The notes beneath the pieces were generated by a model, which was not told the origin of the DNA, made no database searches, and saw nothing but the letters and a program-made list of their open reading frames with translations. A DNA stretch of 64,000 bases, taken from NCBI GenBank assembly GCA_902478995.1, contig CABSNF010000001.1, positions 1 through 64,000 of the forward strand, written 5' to 3'. Every line of letters starts with the position of its first letter. Position 1 is the stretch's first letter. The translations under genes were made by a program, and so were the position numbers. The stretch is from an uncultured Collinsella sp. (GTDB taxonomy: Bacteria > Actinomycetota > Coriobacteriia > Coriobacteriales > Coriobacteriaceae). Below are positions 1 through 7,651 of the stretch, one piece after another.

Positions 1-301
1 CGCGGCTGATCCGGTCCGACCGGGCCGCGCGGCAAGGAGATATATTGCCAGACCGGAGGGGCCCCGGGGGCGGGAATCTGGCACTCCATATTTTGTTCAC
101 AAATGAATATGTCCCTCAGTCGCGTCCCTGAGGTTATAACTGAAGCATTGGCTTCTGATATTGGCGATGACCAGCTGTTTTATGTGTATTGAGACATCGG
201 TCATCTCTGGAGCGCTACTTTACTCCAAAGGCATCAGTTATTTGTTTCCCATCGGTAAAAGGCGGGTTTTGTTCGCCAAGCGTTCTTATATATAGCTAGA
301 T

Positions 302-389
302 ACGGGTTCGAACCCGTGCACCGGCAACAAAAAAGCGACCAACCGGAGTTGACCGTCTCAACAATCTTTGGGTGGGCCGTCAGGGGTTC
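302..389 (-). repeat. Truncated copy of tRNA-Lys 3' end with terminator (repeat copy 1)
   Basis: The block 348-389 is identical over 42 bases to 527-568, which runs from the terminator into the T-arm of the intact tRNA-Lys gene. Read on the minus strand, the unit begins in the T-loop (GAACCCCTGACGGCCC), continues through a terminator-like hairpin with an oligo-T tract (329-357), and ends at a T-arm look-alike, GGGTTCGAACCC, at about 303-315. The 5' two thirds of the tRNA is absent, so this is not a functional tRNA. Confidence 0.75.
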
Positions 390-479
390 AGCCTGCTTCG
401 CAGGCGGCCGCTGCGGCGCTTTCGCGCCTTGCGCGCTGCGCTGGCAAACGCTCACGCGTTTACTCAGCTCCGCGCCCCG

Positions 480-568
480 ACGGGTTCGAACCCATGAAAG
501 GGCGACAAAAAAGACGGCCAACCGAAGTTGACCGTCTCAACAATCTTTGGGTGGGCCGTCAGGGGTTC
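480..568 (-). repeat. Repeat copy 2, overlapping the 3' end of intact tRNA-Lys
   Basis: Second copy of the ~88-bp direct repeat, offset by 179 bp from copy 1. It contains the T-arm mimic at 480-493, the tRNA-Lys terminator and the last 17 bases of the tRNA gene. Between the copies (390-479) lies a GC-rich spacer with small palindromes such as GCCTGCTTCGCAGGC. Confidence 0.7.
507..536 (-). terminator. Rho-independent terminator of tRNA-Lys
   Basis: On the minus strand the stem GACGGTCAAC pairs with GTTGGCCGTC around a TTCG loop and is followed by six T. It starts 15 bp after the end of the tRNA. Confidence 0.8.
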
Positions 569-624
569 GAACCCTGGACCTTGGGATTAAAAGTCCCCTG
601 CTCTGCCAGCTGAGCTAACGGCCC
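552..624 (-). tRNA. tRNA-Lys (anticodon TTT)
   Basis: The minus strand folds as a full cloverleaf. The acceptor GGGCCGT pairs with ACGGCCC, the D-arm contains AGCTCAGCTGGCAGAGC, the anticodon loop is CTTTTAA with anticodon TTT, and the T-arm contains GGGTTCGAACCC. The discriminator base is A and CCA is not encoded. A terminator follows directly, and a truncated duplicate of its 3' end lies 179 bp downstream. Confidence 0.95.
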
Positions 625-652
625 GCGGGTGGCATTGTACCACGGTCTGGGA

Positions 653-1933
653 CTATTCCCAACTCCATTGGCCGTTCTGGAAAATCACAACTTCACGTCC
701 ATCAGGCGTAATGCCCGTAATATCGATGTCGTCCGTGCCGATCATAAAATCGACGTGCGTGCTCGAGACGTTAACGCCATGCTCCAGGAGCTCCTCCTTG
801 GACATGTCATACCCACCCTCGATGCATTCGGGGAAACCGACACCTAGCGCGAGATGGCAGCTAGCGTTCTCGTCATAGAGCGTATCGTAGAACAGAACAC
901 CACTTTCGCGGATCGGCGTGTTCTTGGAAATGAGCGCGACCTCTCCCAGGTGAGCAGCGCCCTCGTCAGTATCGATGATACTTGCGAGCGTTGCCTTGCC
1001 CACGCGGGCGTCGTAGTCCACCACGCGGCCGCCCTCGAACTTAATCCAAAAATCTTCGACCTTATTGCCGTGATGGATGAGCGGCATGGCCGAGTACACG
1101 ATACCGTCGGCGCGCATGCGATCGGGCGAAGTGAAGACTTCCTCGGTGGGAATGTTGGGGAAGAAGGGGTGCCCATCGGGCGTCTTGCCCTTGCCGCCGG
1201 CCCACTCGTGACCTTTCGTCATGCCAATCGTCAGATCGGTTCCATTTGCCGCGTTGTAATGCAGGTAGTCGAAACGATTGTCGTTCAGGAAACGCAGGTT
1301 CTTTTCGAATGCGGCGTCATGGAGTTCCCAGTCGCTCTCTGGGTCCTGGCCATCGGCGCGCGCGGTGTGCAGAATCGCATTCCACAGCTTATAGATTGCA
1401 ACCTCATCGGCGTCTCCCGGGAACACTTCGTGCGCCCAAGCCACGACCGGAGCGCCGGCGATGCACCACGGATTGATGTTGTAATCCAGTCCACGGCGGA
1501 AAACTTTGCACTGCGTATTCCTCGCCTTTGATGCCGCGGCCGGCTTGGCTGGATCGATGCCCTTGAGGGCCGCAGGATCCGCACCCTCGATAAAGACAAA
1601 GCAGGCACCATCCTGGGCCAAGGAATCCAGCTGCATGCGCTTCCACTCGGGCGTCTGCTCAAAATAGCTTTTCTCGACATGCTCGTACGTGAGCCTCGTC
1701 ACGGCATCATCGGCCCAAATGACCGTCACGTGGCCGGCGCCGGCAGCATAGGCCTCCGCGACCACCACGCGCGCAAACGGCGCGCACTCGACCGGAGACT
1801 GAACGACGACCTCCTGGCCGGGCTTGACGTTTACGCCCTTGCGGACGACCAGGCGCGCGTAGTTTTTAATCTTGGGCTCCAGGGCCTTCATGCCCTCCAG
1901 AGCCTCTTCGACCGTCAGGGCAGCTCGAATCAT
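653..1933 (-). CDS. M29-family metallo-aminopeptidase
   Basis: A 426-residue protein resembling the thermophilic aminopeptidases AmpS/PepS (peptidase family M29), cytosolic metal-dependent exopeptidases that remove N-terminal residues from peptides. Visible family features are the N-terminal NYARLVVRKGVNVKPGQEV segment and the C-terminal region with LALGVGFPECIEGG, SSTHVDFMIG and DGREVVIFQNGQW. The length is normal for the family (about 400-420). I chose the second ATG at 1933 because GGAG lies six bases before it; the upstream ATG at 1945 has no such site. It stands alone after a terminator. Substrate range cannot be read from sequence. Confidence 0.88.
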   Translation of the reverse strand: MIRAALTVEEALEGMKALEPKIKNYARLVVRKGVNVKPGQEVVVQSPVECAPFARVVVAEAYAAGAGHVTVIWADDAVTRLTYEHVEKSYFEQTPEWKRMQLDSLAQDGACFVFIEGADPAALKGIDPAKPAAASKARNTQCKVFRRGLDYNINPWCIAGAPVVAWAHEVFPGDADEVAIYKLWNAILHTARADGQDPESDWELHDAAFEKNLRFLNDNRFDYLHYNAANGTDLTIGMTKGHEWAGGKGKTPDGHPFFPNIPTEEVFTSPDRMRADGIVYSAMPLIHHGNKVEDFWIKFEGGRVVDYDARVGKATLASIIDTDEGAAHLGEVALISKNTPIRESGVLFYDTLYDENASCHLALGVGFPECIEGGYDMSKEELLEHGVNVSSTHVDFMIGTDDIDITGITPDGREVVIFQNGQWSWE

Positions 1934-1961
1934 GTGCCACTCCATCTATCTATAGAACAGT

Positions 1962-1992
1962 AAAAAGGCGCGCCGCAAAAACGACGCGCCTT
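1962..1992 (-). terminator. Terminator after the purC-membrane protein pair
   Basis: On the minus strand AAGGCGCG pairs with CGCGCCTT and a run of T follows, 31 bp after the stop of the 191-residue membrane protein. Confidence 0.7.
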
Positions 1993-2022
1993 ATATCTTA
2001 GCGATAAGTATGTATGCAAACG

Positions 2023-2598
2023 CTACTTCTTCTTGGAGTCCTTCTTGTCCTCCTCGGCAGCCGCGCGCTCAATAAGAGCGTTGAGCTTGTTCTCGGACAT
2101 GCCCTCGGCCTGCGCGCGGTACATGTTGCGCAAGGGACGAATACGAGCGAAGTCATAGATAAAGTCGCCCAAAATGATGACGTAGGACAAAACAATGCCG
2201 ACCATCTGGACAGGGCTGGACACCATGCCAGCGGGAGCGAAGTACAGCGAGGCCCAAATTGCCACGACGAGCACCATGCCAATGGCGAGCACAATCCACC
2301 AGATGCGACGGCGCTTGGTGTAGTCCTCGTCCTGCTTGAGGAGGATATTCGACACCGTATAGATGCGGTCCTCCTTGGCGCGCTGCTTAGCCTTGCGGGC
2401 GCGCTTCTCCTCTTTAGAGAGGCCCTCGAGGTTCTCGCCCTTCTCGAGCTCTTTGCGGCGTGCCTTAGACGAAGCCGGCACGACGCGAACGGAGCTCGCT
2501 GCTTGGCGGGCGGGCTTAGCAGATGCGGCAGACTTGCGCGCAACCCCGGTAACTTCGTGGGATTGCGTGCGCTTGTTCGTGGCGCTACGGGTACTCAC
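2023..2598 (-). CDS. Hypothetical membrane protein downstream of purC
   Basis: A 191-residue protein I do not recognise. The first 95 residues are basic and alanine-rich, with a coiled-coil-like Lys/Arg/Glu stretch (KEEKRARKAKQRAKEDR). Two hydrophobic segments follow (roughly 99-119 and 125-148), suggesting a small inner-membrane protein with its N-terminus in the cytosol. The tail is highly charged (EEDKKDSKKK). Its GTG start follows the purC stop with no gap (TAAGTG), so the two are probably translationally coupled. The pairing with purC is positional and does not by itself imply a purine role. Confidence 0.7.
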   Translation of the reverse strand: MSTRSATNKRTQSHEVTGVARKSAASAKPARQAASSVRVVPASSKARRKELEKGENLEGLSKEEKRARKAKQRAKEDRIYTVSNILLKQDEDYTKRRRIWWIVLAIGMVLVVAIWASLYFAPAGMVSSPVQMVGIVLSYVIILGDFIYDFARIRPLRNMYRAQAEGMSENKLNALIERAAAEEDKKDSKKK

Positions 2599-3486
2599 TT
2601 ATGCGTTCTCCTTCATGCTTGTGAACTGGGAGCCCGTGATGATCTGGAAGGCCTCGCGATAGCGCTCGGACGTGCCATCGATGACCTCGGCGGGCAGGTG
2701 CGGGGTCTCCCCCGTCATATCCCAGTTGGCCTTGAGCCAATTGCGGACGAATTGCTTGTCGTAGCTAGGCTGGATCTTGCCCTCCTCGTAGCTGGCAGCA
2801 GGCCAGAAACGGCTGGAGTCGGGCGTGAGACACTCGTCGATCAGCGTGACCTTGCCATCAATAACACCAAACTCGAACTTGGTGTCGGCAATGATGATGC
2901 CACGGGTCGCGGCGTACTCGGCGGCAGCCTTGTAGATCTTGAGGGAAAGGTCACGAATCTGCGTGGCGATGTCCTCGCCCACGATCTCGCAGCAACGCTC
3001 GAACGAGATGTTCTCGTCGTGGTCACCGATCTCGGCCTTCGTGGACGGCGTGAACAGCGGCTCAGGAAGCTTGGAAGCCTCGGTCAGGCCCTCAGGCAGC
3101 TGGATGCCGCAGACGGTGCCGTTCTCGTCGTAGGTCTTCTTGCCCGAACCGGTCAGATAGCCGCGGACGATGCACTCGATAGGAATCGTCTGGGCCTTCT
3201 TAACCAGCATGGCGCGGCCAGCGAGGTAGTCACGATACTCAGCAAACTCCTCGGGGAAATCCGCCGGGTCGATGGAAACGAGATGGTTGGGGACGATGTC
3301 GGCAAACTTATCGAACCAGAATGCCGAGATGCGATTGAGTACCTCTCCCTTAAACGGAATCTCGTCGGGAAGAATGAAGTCGAACGCAGAAATGCGGTCG
3401 GTGGCGACCATCAGCAGGTTTTCACCGGCATCGTAAATATCACGAACCTTGCCACGGGAATCCGGACGACGCTCCATCGTTGTCAC
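2599..3486 (-). CDS. purC: SAICAR synthase (phosphoribosylaminoimidazole-succinocarboxamide synthase)
   Basis: Joins CAIR and aspartate with ATP to form SAICAR in de novo purine synthesis. Family motifs are present: GKVRDIYDAGE near the N-terminus, VATDRISAFDFILPDEIPFKG, VRGYLTGSGKKTYDENG, and near the C-terminus LIDECLTPDSSRFWPA. Length (295 aa) matches the longer actinobacterial type. I prefer the GTG at 3486, with AAGGAG eight bases upstream; an earlier GTG at 3495 abuts that ribosome site and an ATG lies at 3477. It is first in a two-gene unit with the membrane protein downstream. purB, purA and purD lie elsewhere in the window, so purine genes are scattered. Confidence 0.93.
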   Translation of the reverse strand: MTTMERRPDSRGKVRDIYDAGENLLMVATDRISAFDFILPDEIPFKGEVLNRISAFWFDKFADIVPNHLVSIDPADFPEEFAEYRDYLAGRAMLVKKAQTIPIECIVRGYLTGSGKKTYDENGTVCGIQLPEGLTEASKLPEPLFTPSTKAEIGDHDENISFERCCEIVGEDIATQIRDLSLKIYKAAAEYAATRGIIIADTKFEFGVIDGKVTLIDECLTPDSSRFWPAASYEEGKIQPSYDKQFVRNWLKANWDMTGETPHLPAEVIDGTSERYREAFQIITGSQFTSMKENA

Positions 3487-3595
3487 GTGAGTCACTCCTT
3501 ACCTAAATACGACAGAAATGCGGGTTCCTTCCCGCATGTTTTCGCAAACTCGGAGCGGCAGGGACGCGGCCCCTCCTTCACCGAATAGCGAAAAG

Positions 3596-5161
3596 CTAGT
3601 GCTCCATTGTAGTAGATGCCGCGTCTGCCGTGTGCTCGCGGGGCAGATGAATTGTAAAAGTCGTACCCTTTCCAAGCTCCGACTCCACGGATATGTAGCC
3701 ATGGTGACGCTCGACGATCTGCTTGGTCACGGCGAGGCCAACGCCCAGGCCGCCAGCTTCGCGGGCGCGGCTGGCATCGGCGCGCCAAAACCGCCCGAAG
3801 ATGCGCGACAAATCGTCCTTGGCAATACCGATGCCGGTATCAGAAACGGCAATGCTGACGTGCTTGCGGTCACTGAGCACCGACACCACGACCCAACCGC
3901 CCTCGGGGGTGTAGCGCATGGCGTTGCTCATGAGGTTGATAACACATTGCGTGATCATGTCCGGATCGGCCTCGACGACATCGTCGTGACCCTGGGTCTC
4001 GTCCGCAAAACGCAGGCGCAGATCGCGGTCGACAAACAGGCGCTCCTGGGCATTAACGATGGAACGCACAAAAGGAACCATGTCCACCGGCTCAAGGTTG
4101 AGCGGAGCCGTGCTGTTTTCCATGCGCGACAGGTCGAGCATCTGCTGCACCAGACGAGCCAGGCGACGCGTCTCGGAAGCAACGGTTTCCAAATGCTCAT
4201 CGTCGGTGGGATACACGCCATCCTGCATGGCCTCGACCGTTGCGAGCATGGCCATAAGCGGCGTGCGAAGCTCGTGTGCAACGTCTGAGGTCAGGCGCTT
4301 CTCGTGTTTCATATCCTTCTCGAGCGAAGTGGCCATCTCATCGAAGGTCTCACCCAGCTGATCGATCTCGTCATCACCGCGCAGTCCCGTGCGAGCCGAC
4401 AGGTCGCCGTCACGGATTTGCTTTGCGGTACTGGTGATGCGATGAATCGGCTTGGTGAGCATGCGCGACACGAGCGATCCGATAACGACCGAAATGCAGA
4501 TTGCAACAACCGCGGCGAGGGCCATGGCGTTAAAGGTCTTCTCCCTAAACGCAGAGTCCGCCTTGGTGAGCAGAGCGTCGGAGCCGATGGCCCACAGCTT
4601 TACCTGTCCGACATGCTCGCCGGAAGACGTTACAATCTCGACGTTAGCAACGCTATCGGAGTCGGTTGGAGCAGACGAGACCGGGCTATGCGATGCCCTC
4701 TTGCCGCTCGTGTCGTCGGTCGTAGCCTGGTTTTCGCGTACATCGGCGGTGGCGCTTGCCGAGGGCCAGGAATCGTCATAAACGATCACGCCCTTTTTAT
4801 TGACGACCTGCATACCCAGATCGTCGGAAACCAAACTCGACGTTGCGACCGTGCGCAGTTCTCCCGCGGTCCAAGAGCCGTTTTCCTCATATGAGGTTGC
4901 CAACTTCTCGGCAGCGGAATTTGCGATTTCGACGATATTGGAGCGTGTGTAATCCGAAAAGACCGTGCCCCACACAACAGAGACAACGCCCACCAGCACC
5001 AATACCGTCATGAGCGATGTCAGAGCAAAAGCAAGTGCCATGCGCGAGGGATAGCTCATCGTTGGCCGTGAATCGGAACGAGGCGTGTTCCAACTAGCCT
5101 TGGAACCCGCCTCGCTCTCCTGCTTGTGCTTTTGTCCGATTTCAAAGCGCGCAGGTGTCAT
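3596..5161 (-). CDS. Membrane sensor histidine kinase
   Basis: A 521-residue sensor kinase partnered with the response regulator just upstream (11 bp between them, same strand). Order of parts: a cytosolic N-terminal tail, a transmembrane helix near residues 45-67, an extracytoplasmic domain of about 140 residues, a second helix near 212-235, a HAMP linker, the dimerisation/phospho-acceptor motif DVAHELRTPL (His near 295), then the ATP-binding domain with N box NLMSNAMRYTPEGG, G1 DTGIGI and G2 GGLGVGLAV. It should autophosphorylate on His and pass phosphate to its regulator. The signal is unknown. The start is uncertain: MSYPSR, 34 residues in, is an alternative. Confidence 0.9.
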   Translation of the reverse strand: MTPARFEIGQKHKQESEAGSKASWNTPRSDSRPTMSYPSRMALAFALTSLMTVLVLVGVVSVVWGTVFSDYTRSNIVEIANSAAEKLATSYEENGSWTAGELRTVATSSLVSDDLGMQVVNKKGVIVYDDSWPSASATADVRENQATTDDTSGKRASHSPVSSAPTDSDSVANVEIVTSSGEHVGQVKLWAIGSDALLTKADSAFREKTFNAMALAAVVAICISVVIGSLVSRMLTKPIHRITSTAKQIRDGDLSARTGLRGDDEIDQLGETFDEMATSLEKDMKHEKRLTSDVAHELRTPLMAMLATVEAMQDGVYPTDDEHLETVASETRRLARLVQQMLDLSRMENSTAPLNLEPVDMVPFVRSIVNAQERLFVDRDLRLRFADETQGHDDVVEADPDMITQCVINLMSNAMRYTPEGGWVVVSVLSDRKHVSIAVSDTGIGIAKDDLSRIFGRFWRADASRAREAGGLGVGLAVTKQIVERHHGYISVESELGKGTTFTIHLPREHTADAASTTMEH

Positions 5162-5172
5162 ATGTGATTTCC

Positions 5173-5895
5173 CTATTTCTCGTCCGACTTATCGGTCTTG
5201 GCCGGAGCCTCGAAGCGATAGCCGACACCATGGACGGTGTAGAGCCACTTGGGCTTCTTGGGATCATCGCCCAGCTTGGCGCGAAGATTCTTCACGTGGC
5301 TATCGATGGTGCGCTCATAGCCCTCAAAGTCATACCCGAGCACTTTCTCGACCAGCTCCATGCGGTTATACACACGGCCGGGATGGCGGGCAAGCGTGGT
5401 GAGCAGCTTGAACTCGGAAGCCGTCAGATCGACTTCCTTGCCCTCGACCAAGATCTTGTGGCCCGAGATATCGATGACCAGATCGCCGAAGTCGAGCACC
5501 TCGACGGCGGGCTCGTCGGCCTGATGGGCACGGCGGAACAGAGCACGAACGCGGGCGACGAGCTCGCGCGGCGAGAACGGCTTAATCAGATAGTCATCGG
5601 CGCCGAGCTCAAGACCGATAATACGGTCCTCGATCTCGCCCTTAGCCGTCAGCATGATGATGGGGACATCCGAGGTATCGCGAATGGTGCGGCAAACGCG
5701 CTCGCCGGGAATCTTGGGGAGCATAAGGTCGAGCACGACCAGGTCGAACTGATGCTTCTCGAACTCCTCGATCGCGGACTGACCGTCGCCGACGGCCACA
5801 ACCCAGTAGCCTTCGCGCTCGAGATAGGCAGCGACGGCGTCACGGATTGCCTTCTCATCCTCGACCAGCAGAATCTTTTTTGCATCTGAAGCCAT
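5173..5895 (-). CDS. OmpR/PhoB-family response regulator
   Basis: A 240-residue DNA-binding response regulator. The receiver domain carries the acidic pair in VEDEKAIRD, the phospho-acceptor Asp in LVVLDLMLPK, the conserved Thr in IIMLTAKG and Lys in YLIKPFSP. The C-terminal winged helix (about 135-230) has the OmpR-type LTASEFKLLTTLARHPGRV and RTIDSHVKNLRAKL, ending with the family's VHGVGYRFE. The start at 5895 has a GGGGGG ribosome site; seven extra upstream codons are possible. It forms an operon with the kinase at 3596-5161. Target genes cannot be told from the sequence. Confidence 0.93.
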   Translation of the reverse strand: MASDAKKILLVEDEKAIRDAVAAYLEREGYWVVAVGDGQSAIEEFEKHQFDLVVLDLMLPKIPGERVCRTIRDTSDVPIIMLTAKGEIEDRIIGLELGADDYLIKPFSPRELVARVRALFRRAHQADEPAVEVLDFGDLVIDISGHKILVEGKEVDLTASEFKLLTTLARHPGRVYNRMELVEKVLGYDFEGYERTIDSHVKNLRAKLGDDPKKPKWLYTVHGVGYRFEAPAKTDKSDEK

Positions 5896-6048
5896 AACAC
5901 GGCCCCCCTGTCTCAATTAGCTAAGAACAAGCCCATTTTAACGCACCTGAGCCCGCCGGATGCCGCTATGACGCGGCAGCTCGGCGGGCGGTACTCACAA
6001 TTACAACGCGTTTATTCCCCTGTTGGCGCCTTTTTAACCCCTCTAAGC

Positions 6049-7260
6049 TTAAAGAGAGAATAGGCGTGCAGTGACCGTCTCTGGTATACCCTGGCTGTTG
6101 CGCACCGTGGCGTACGTAAGGAATGAGTCCGACTTTCCCGCCGTAGCTGGATAATCGCCATACTCCAAAGCGCGGTCGGGCGACAGCAGCGAGCCATAGG
6201 TCTTGGCAGAGGTGTCGATCAGGAAATGCGACGCCTGTACCTTAACAAGGTATTTATTCTTCTTGCCAGCCGCACATGCAAGCGGTTCGCGGGACAGGAA
6301 GAGATACGGCCCTCCCTCATTACCGATATACGTGCCCATGTTGCCCAGGCTGCCCACGCCACTATAGGTCGCCTCGATAGAAAACACGAAGGTATCGCCC
6401 ATATATACGGCCTCGAAAGGCGAGACTGACGAGGGAAGAACTAGCTGGGCACGTTTGGTGTTGTTGCCGTCGGTCAGATCGATTGCCGTTATGCCGTAGT
6501 AGACGCCCTCGTCGTTGCGGACACGCGGCGAGATGGTCAAAATGCCGTCGCTCGCGCGCGGGGCCGATGCAAAGCGGCCCGTCGATTTCCAAATTACCTC
6601 GGCCTTGGATTCATCAAGCGAGCGACGATAGCAAAACGAATCACTACTCGTTTTATTGCCGCCTGCCGAAGGCATTTTATACCAGATGACTGATGACCCG
6701 AACGCCGTGAACAGGGGCGGATCATAGTCCTTGCCACCTCGATCGAGCTCAACCACGTCGCCAGAGAGCGAAGCGCCCGACAGATTTTGAGCGTAGAGCT
6801 TCCACGATGAATTGGCAAAGTTCATCTCAACCCACGCGAATACGCCGTCGCCGGCACGGACATCGTAGAATGCGTATCCCGTGCCCTCGATAGGATCCTC
6901 GATTAATGTGGTAAGCGAGCCATCGCCCAGGTTGAGCACGCCGAGTGTGTTGGCGTGCAGTGCCGATGCGGGCGCCATCATCGCCGCGGCGTAATCGCCG
7001 TCGCAGTAGTACAGCAGCGTACCCAGAGGCAGCGTCCACGATGACGCCGGCTCAAGATCGATGTCGACAGCCTCATACTCATCCGTAATCGAGATGATTT
7101 TGGAATCGTCCTTGATAACCTGCGGCTCGCCGGCGGCATCATCGCTGGTACCCGTTTTTTTCGAGCATCCGGCAAGCACCGTGGCAGCGCCCGCGGCAGC
7201 CCCACCGAGTACAAAGCCGCGACGCGATATTCCGTTCTTGATGTGATCGGCGATACCCAT
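6049..7260 (-). CDS. Predicted Tat-exported lipoprotein, function unknown
   Basis: A 403-residue secreted protein. The N-terminus has a twin-arginine motif, SRRGFVLGG (Arg 13-14), and a lipobox LAGC with Cys 32 as the probable lipidated residue, so it is probably exported folded and anchored on the outer face of the membrane. The rest contains repeated short beta-rich segments with Trp and Gly (for example GVFAWVEMNFANSSWKLYA), which suggests a beta-propeller-like fold; this is a guess from pattern. It overlaps the upstream TSCPD gene by one base (TAATG), so the two are coupled. No enzymatic motif was recognised. Confidence 0.75.
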   Translation of the reverse strand: MGIADHIKNGISRRGFVLGGAAAGAATVLAGCSKKTGTSDDAAGEPQVIKDDSKIISITDEYEAVDIDLEPASSWTLPLGTLLYYCDGDYAAAMMAPASALHANTLGVLNLGDGSLTTLIEDPIEGTGYAFYDVRAGDGVFAWVEMNFANSSWKLYAQNLSGASLSGDVVELDRGGKDYDPPLFTAFGSSVIWYKMPSAGGNKTSSDSFCYRRSLDESKAEVIWKSTGRFASAPRASDGILTISPRVRNDEGVYYGITAIDLTDGNNTKRAQLVLPSSVSPFEAVYMGDTFVFSIEATYSGVGSLGNMGTYIGNEGGPYLFLSREPLACAAGKKNKYLVKVQASHFLIDTSAKTYGSLLSPDRALEYGDYPATAGKSDSFLTYATVRNSQGIPETVTARLFSL

Positions 7261-7523
7261 TAGGCGATCTCGGCGCGAGCGGCCTCGATAGCGCGCGTAA
7301 GCTGGTCGGCGCAGGAGGTCTTTTTCATACCGCAGGTATTACCGGCGAGAACCTCGATTACGCGATCGGCGGGAGCGCCCTCGACCAGCTTGGAGATAGC
7401 CTTGAGATTGCCGTCGCAGCCGCCGGTAAACTCAACGCCCACCACCTTGTTGCCGTCATCGGAAAGGTCAAGGTGAATATTGCGAGCACACACGCCCTGA
7501 GGCTTGTAATCAAACGAAATCAT
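7260..7523 (-). CDS. TSCPD-domain protein (TIGR03905-like)
   Basis: A small 87-residue protein matching the TSCPD/TIGR03905 family. It has paired cysteines in GVCARNIHLDL, FTGGCDGNLKAIS, NTCGMKKTSCADQL. In other proteins the TSCPD domain forms the C-terminal part of vitamin-B12-dependent ribonucleotide reductases; the stand-alone form has no settled function. The cysteine spacing suggests metal or redox binding. It is the first gene of a two-gene unit with the Tat lipoprotein. Confidence 0.8.
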   Translation of the reverse strand: MISFDYKPQGVCARNIHLDLSDDGNKVVGVEFTGGCDGNLKAISKLVEGAPADRVIEVLAGNTCGMKKTSCADQLTRAIEAARAEIA

Positions 7524-7587
7524 GCGATCCCCTCTCAGAATGTTATTCGAGACGACTATTATCCCCGTCTTTCCCTAAATGCAACGA

Positions 7588-7625
7588 GGCGCTTTGCCGG
7601 CAACACACATTACCAGCAAAGCGCC
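7588..7625 (-). terminator. Hairpin downstream of purB
   Basis: A perfect 10-bp stem (GGCGCTTTGC/GCAAAGCGCC) with an 18-base loop lies 27 bp after the purB stop. There is no good T-run on the minus strand, so it may be a weak terminator or an mRNA 3'-end stabiliser. Confidence 0.35.
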
Positions 7626-7651
7626 CTAAAAAGCTAACGTTATGCCCGAAC

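Larger units (their letters stand above)
1..551. other. Intergenic region with tRNA-Lys 3'-end duplications
   Basis: No gene could be supported here. A short open frame runs in from the window edge in frame 3 and stops at the TGA at 129-131 (42 codons); it could be the tail of a gene but shows no recognisable motif. From about 300 on, the sequence is made of tRNA-like T-arm motifs (GGGTTCGAACCC), terminator hairpins and a GC-rich palindromic spacer, described separately. The open frames across this stretch are by-products of the repeats. Confidence 0.6.

Noticed and set aside
234..521. Overlapping small open frames near tRNA-Lys
   Set aside because: They run through repeated tRNA fragments and terminators and are explained by those.
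3516..3536. Small GCGGG/CCCGC hairpin upstream of purC
   Set aside because: Five-pair stem with no real T-run; could be chance.
5951..5989. GC-rich hairpin between the response regulator and the lipoprotein gene
   Set aside because: Stem is imperfect and lacks a T-run on either strand; too weak to call a terminator.
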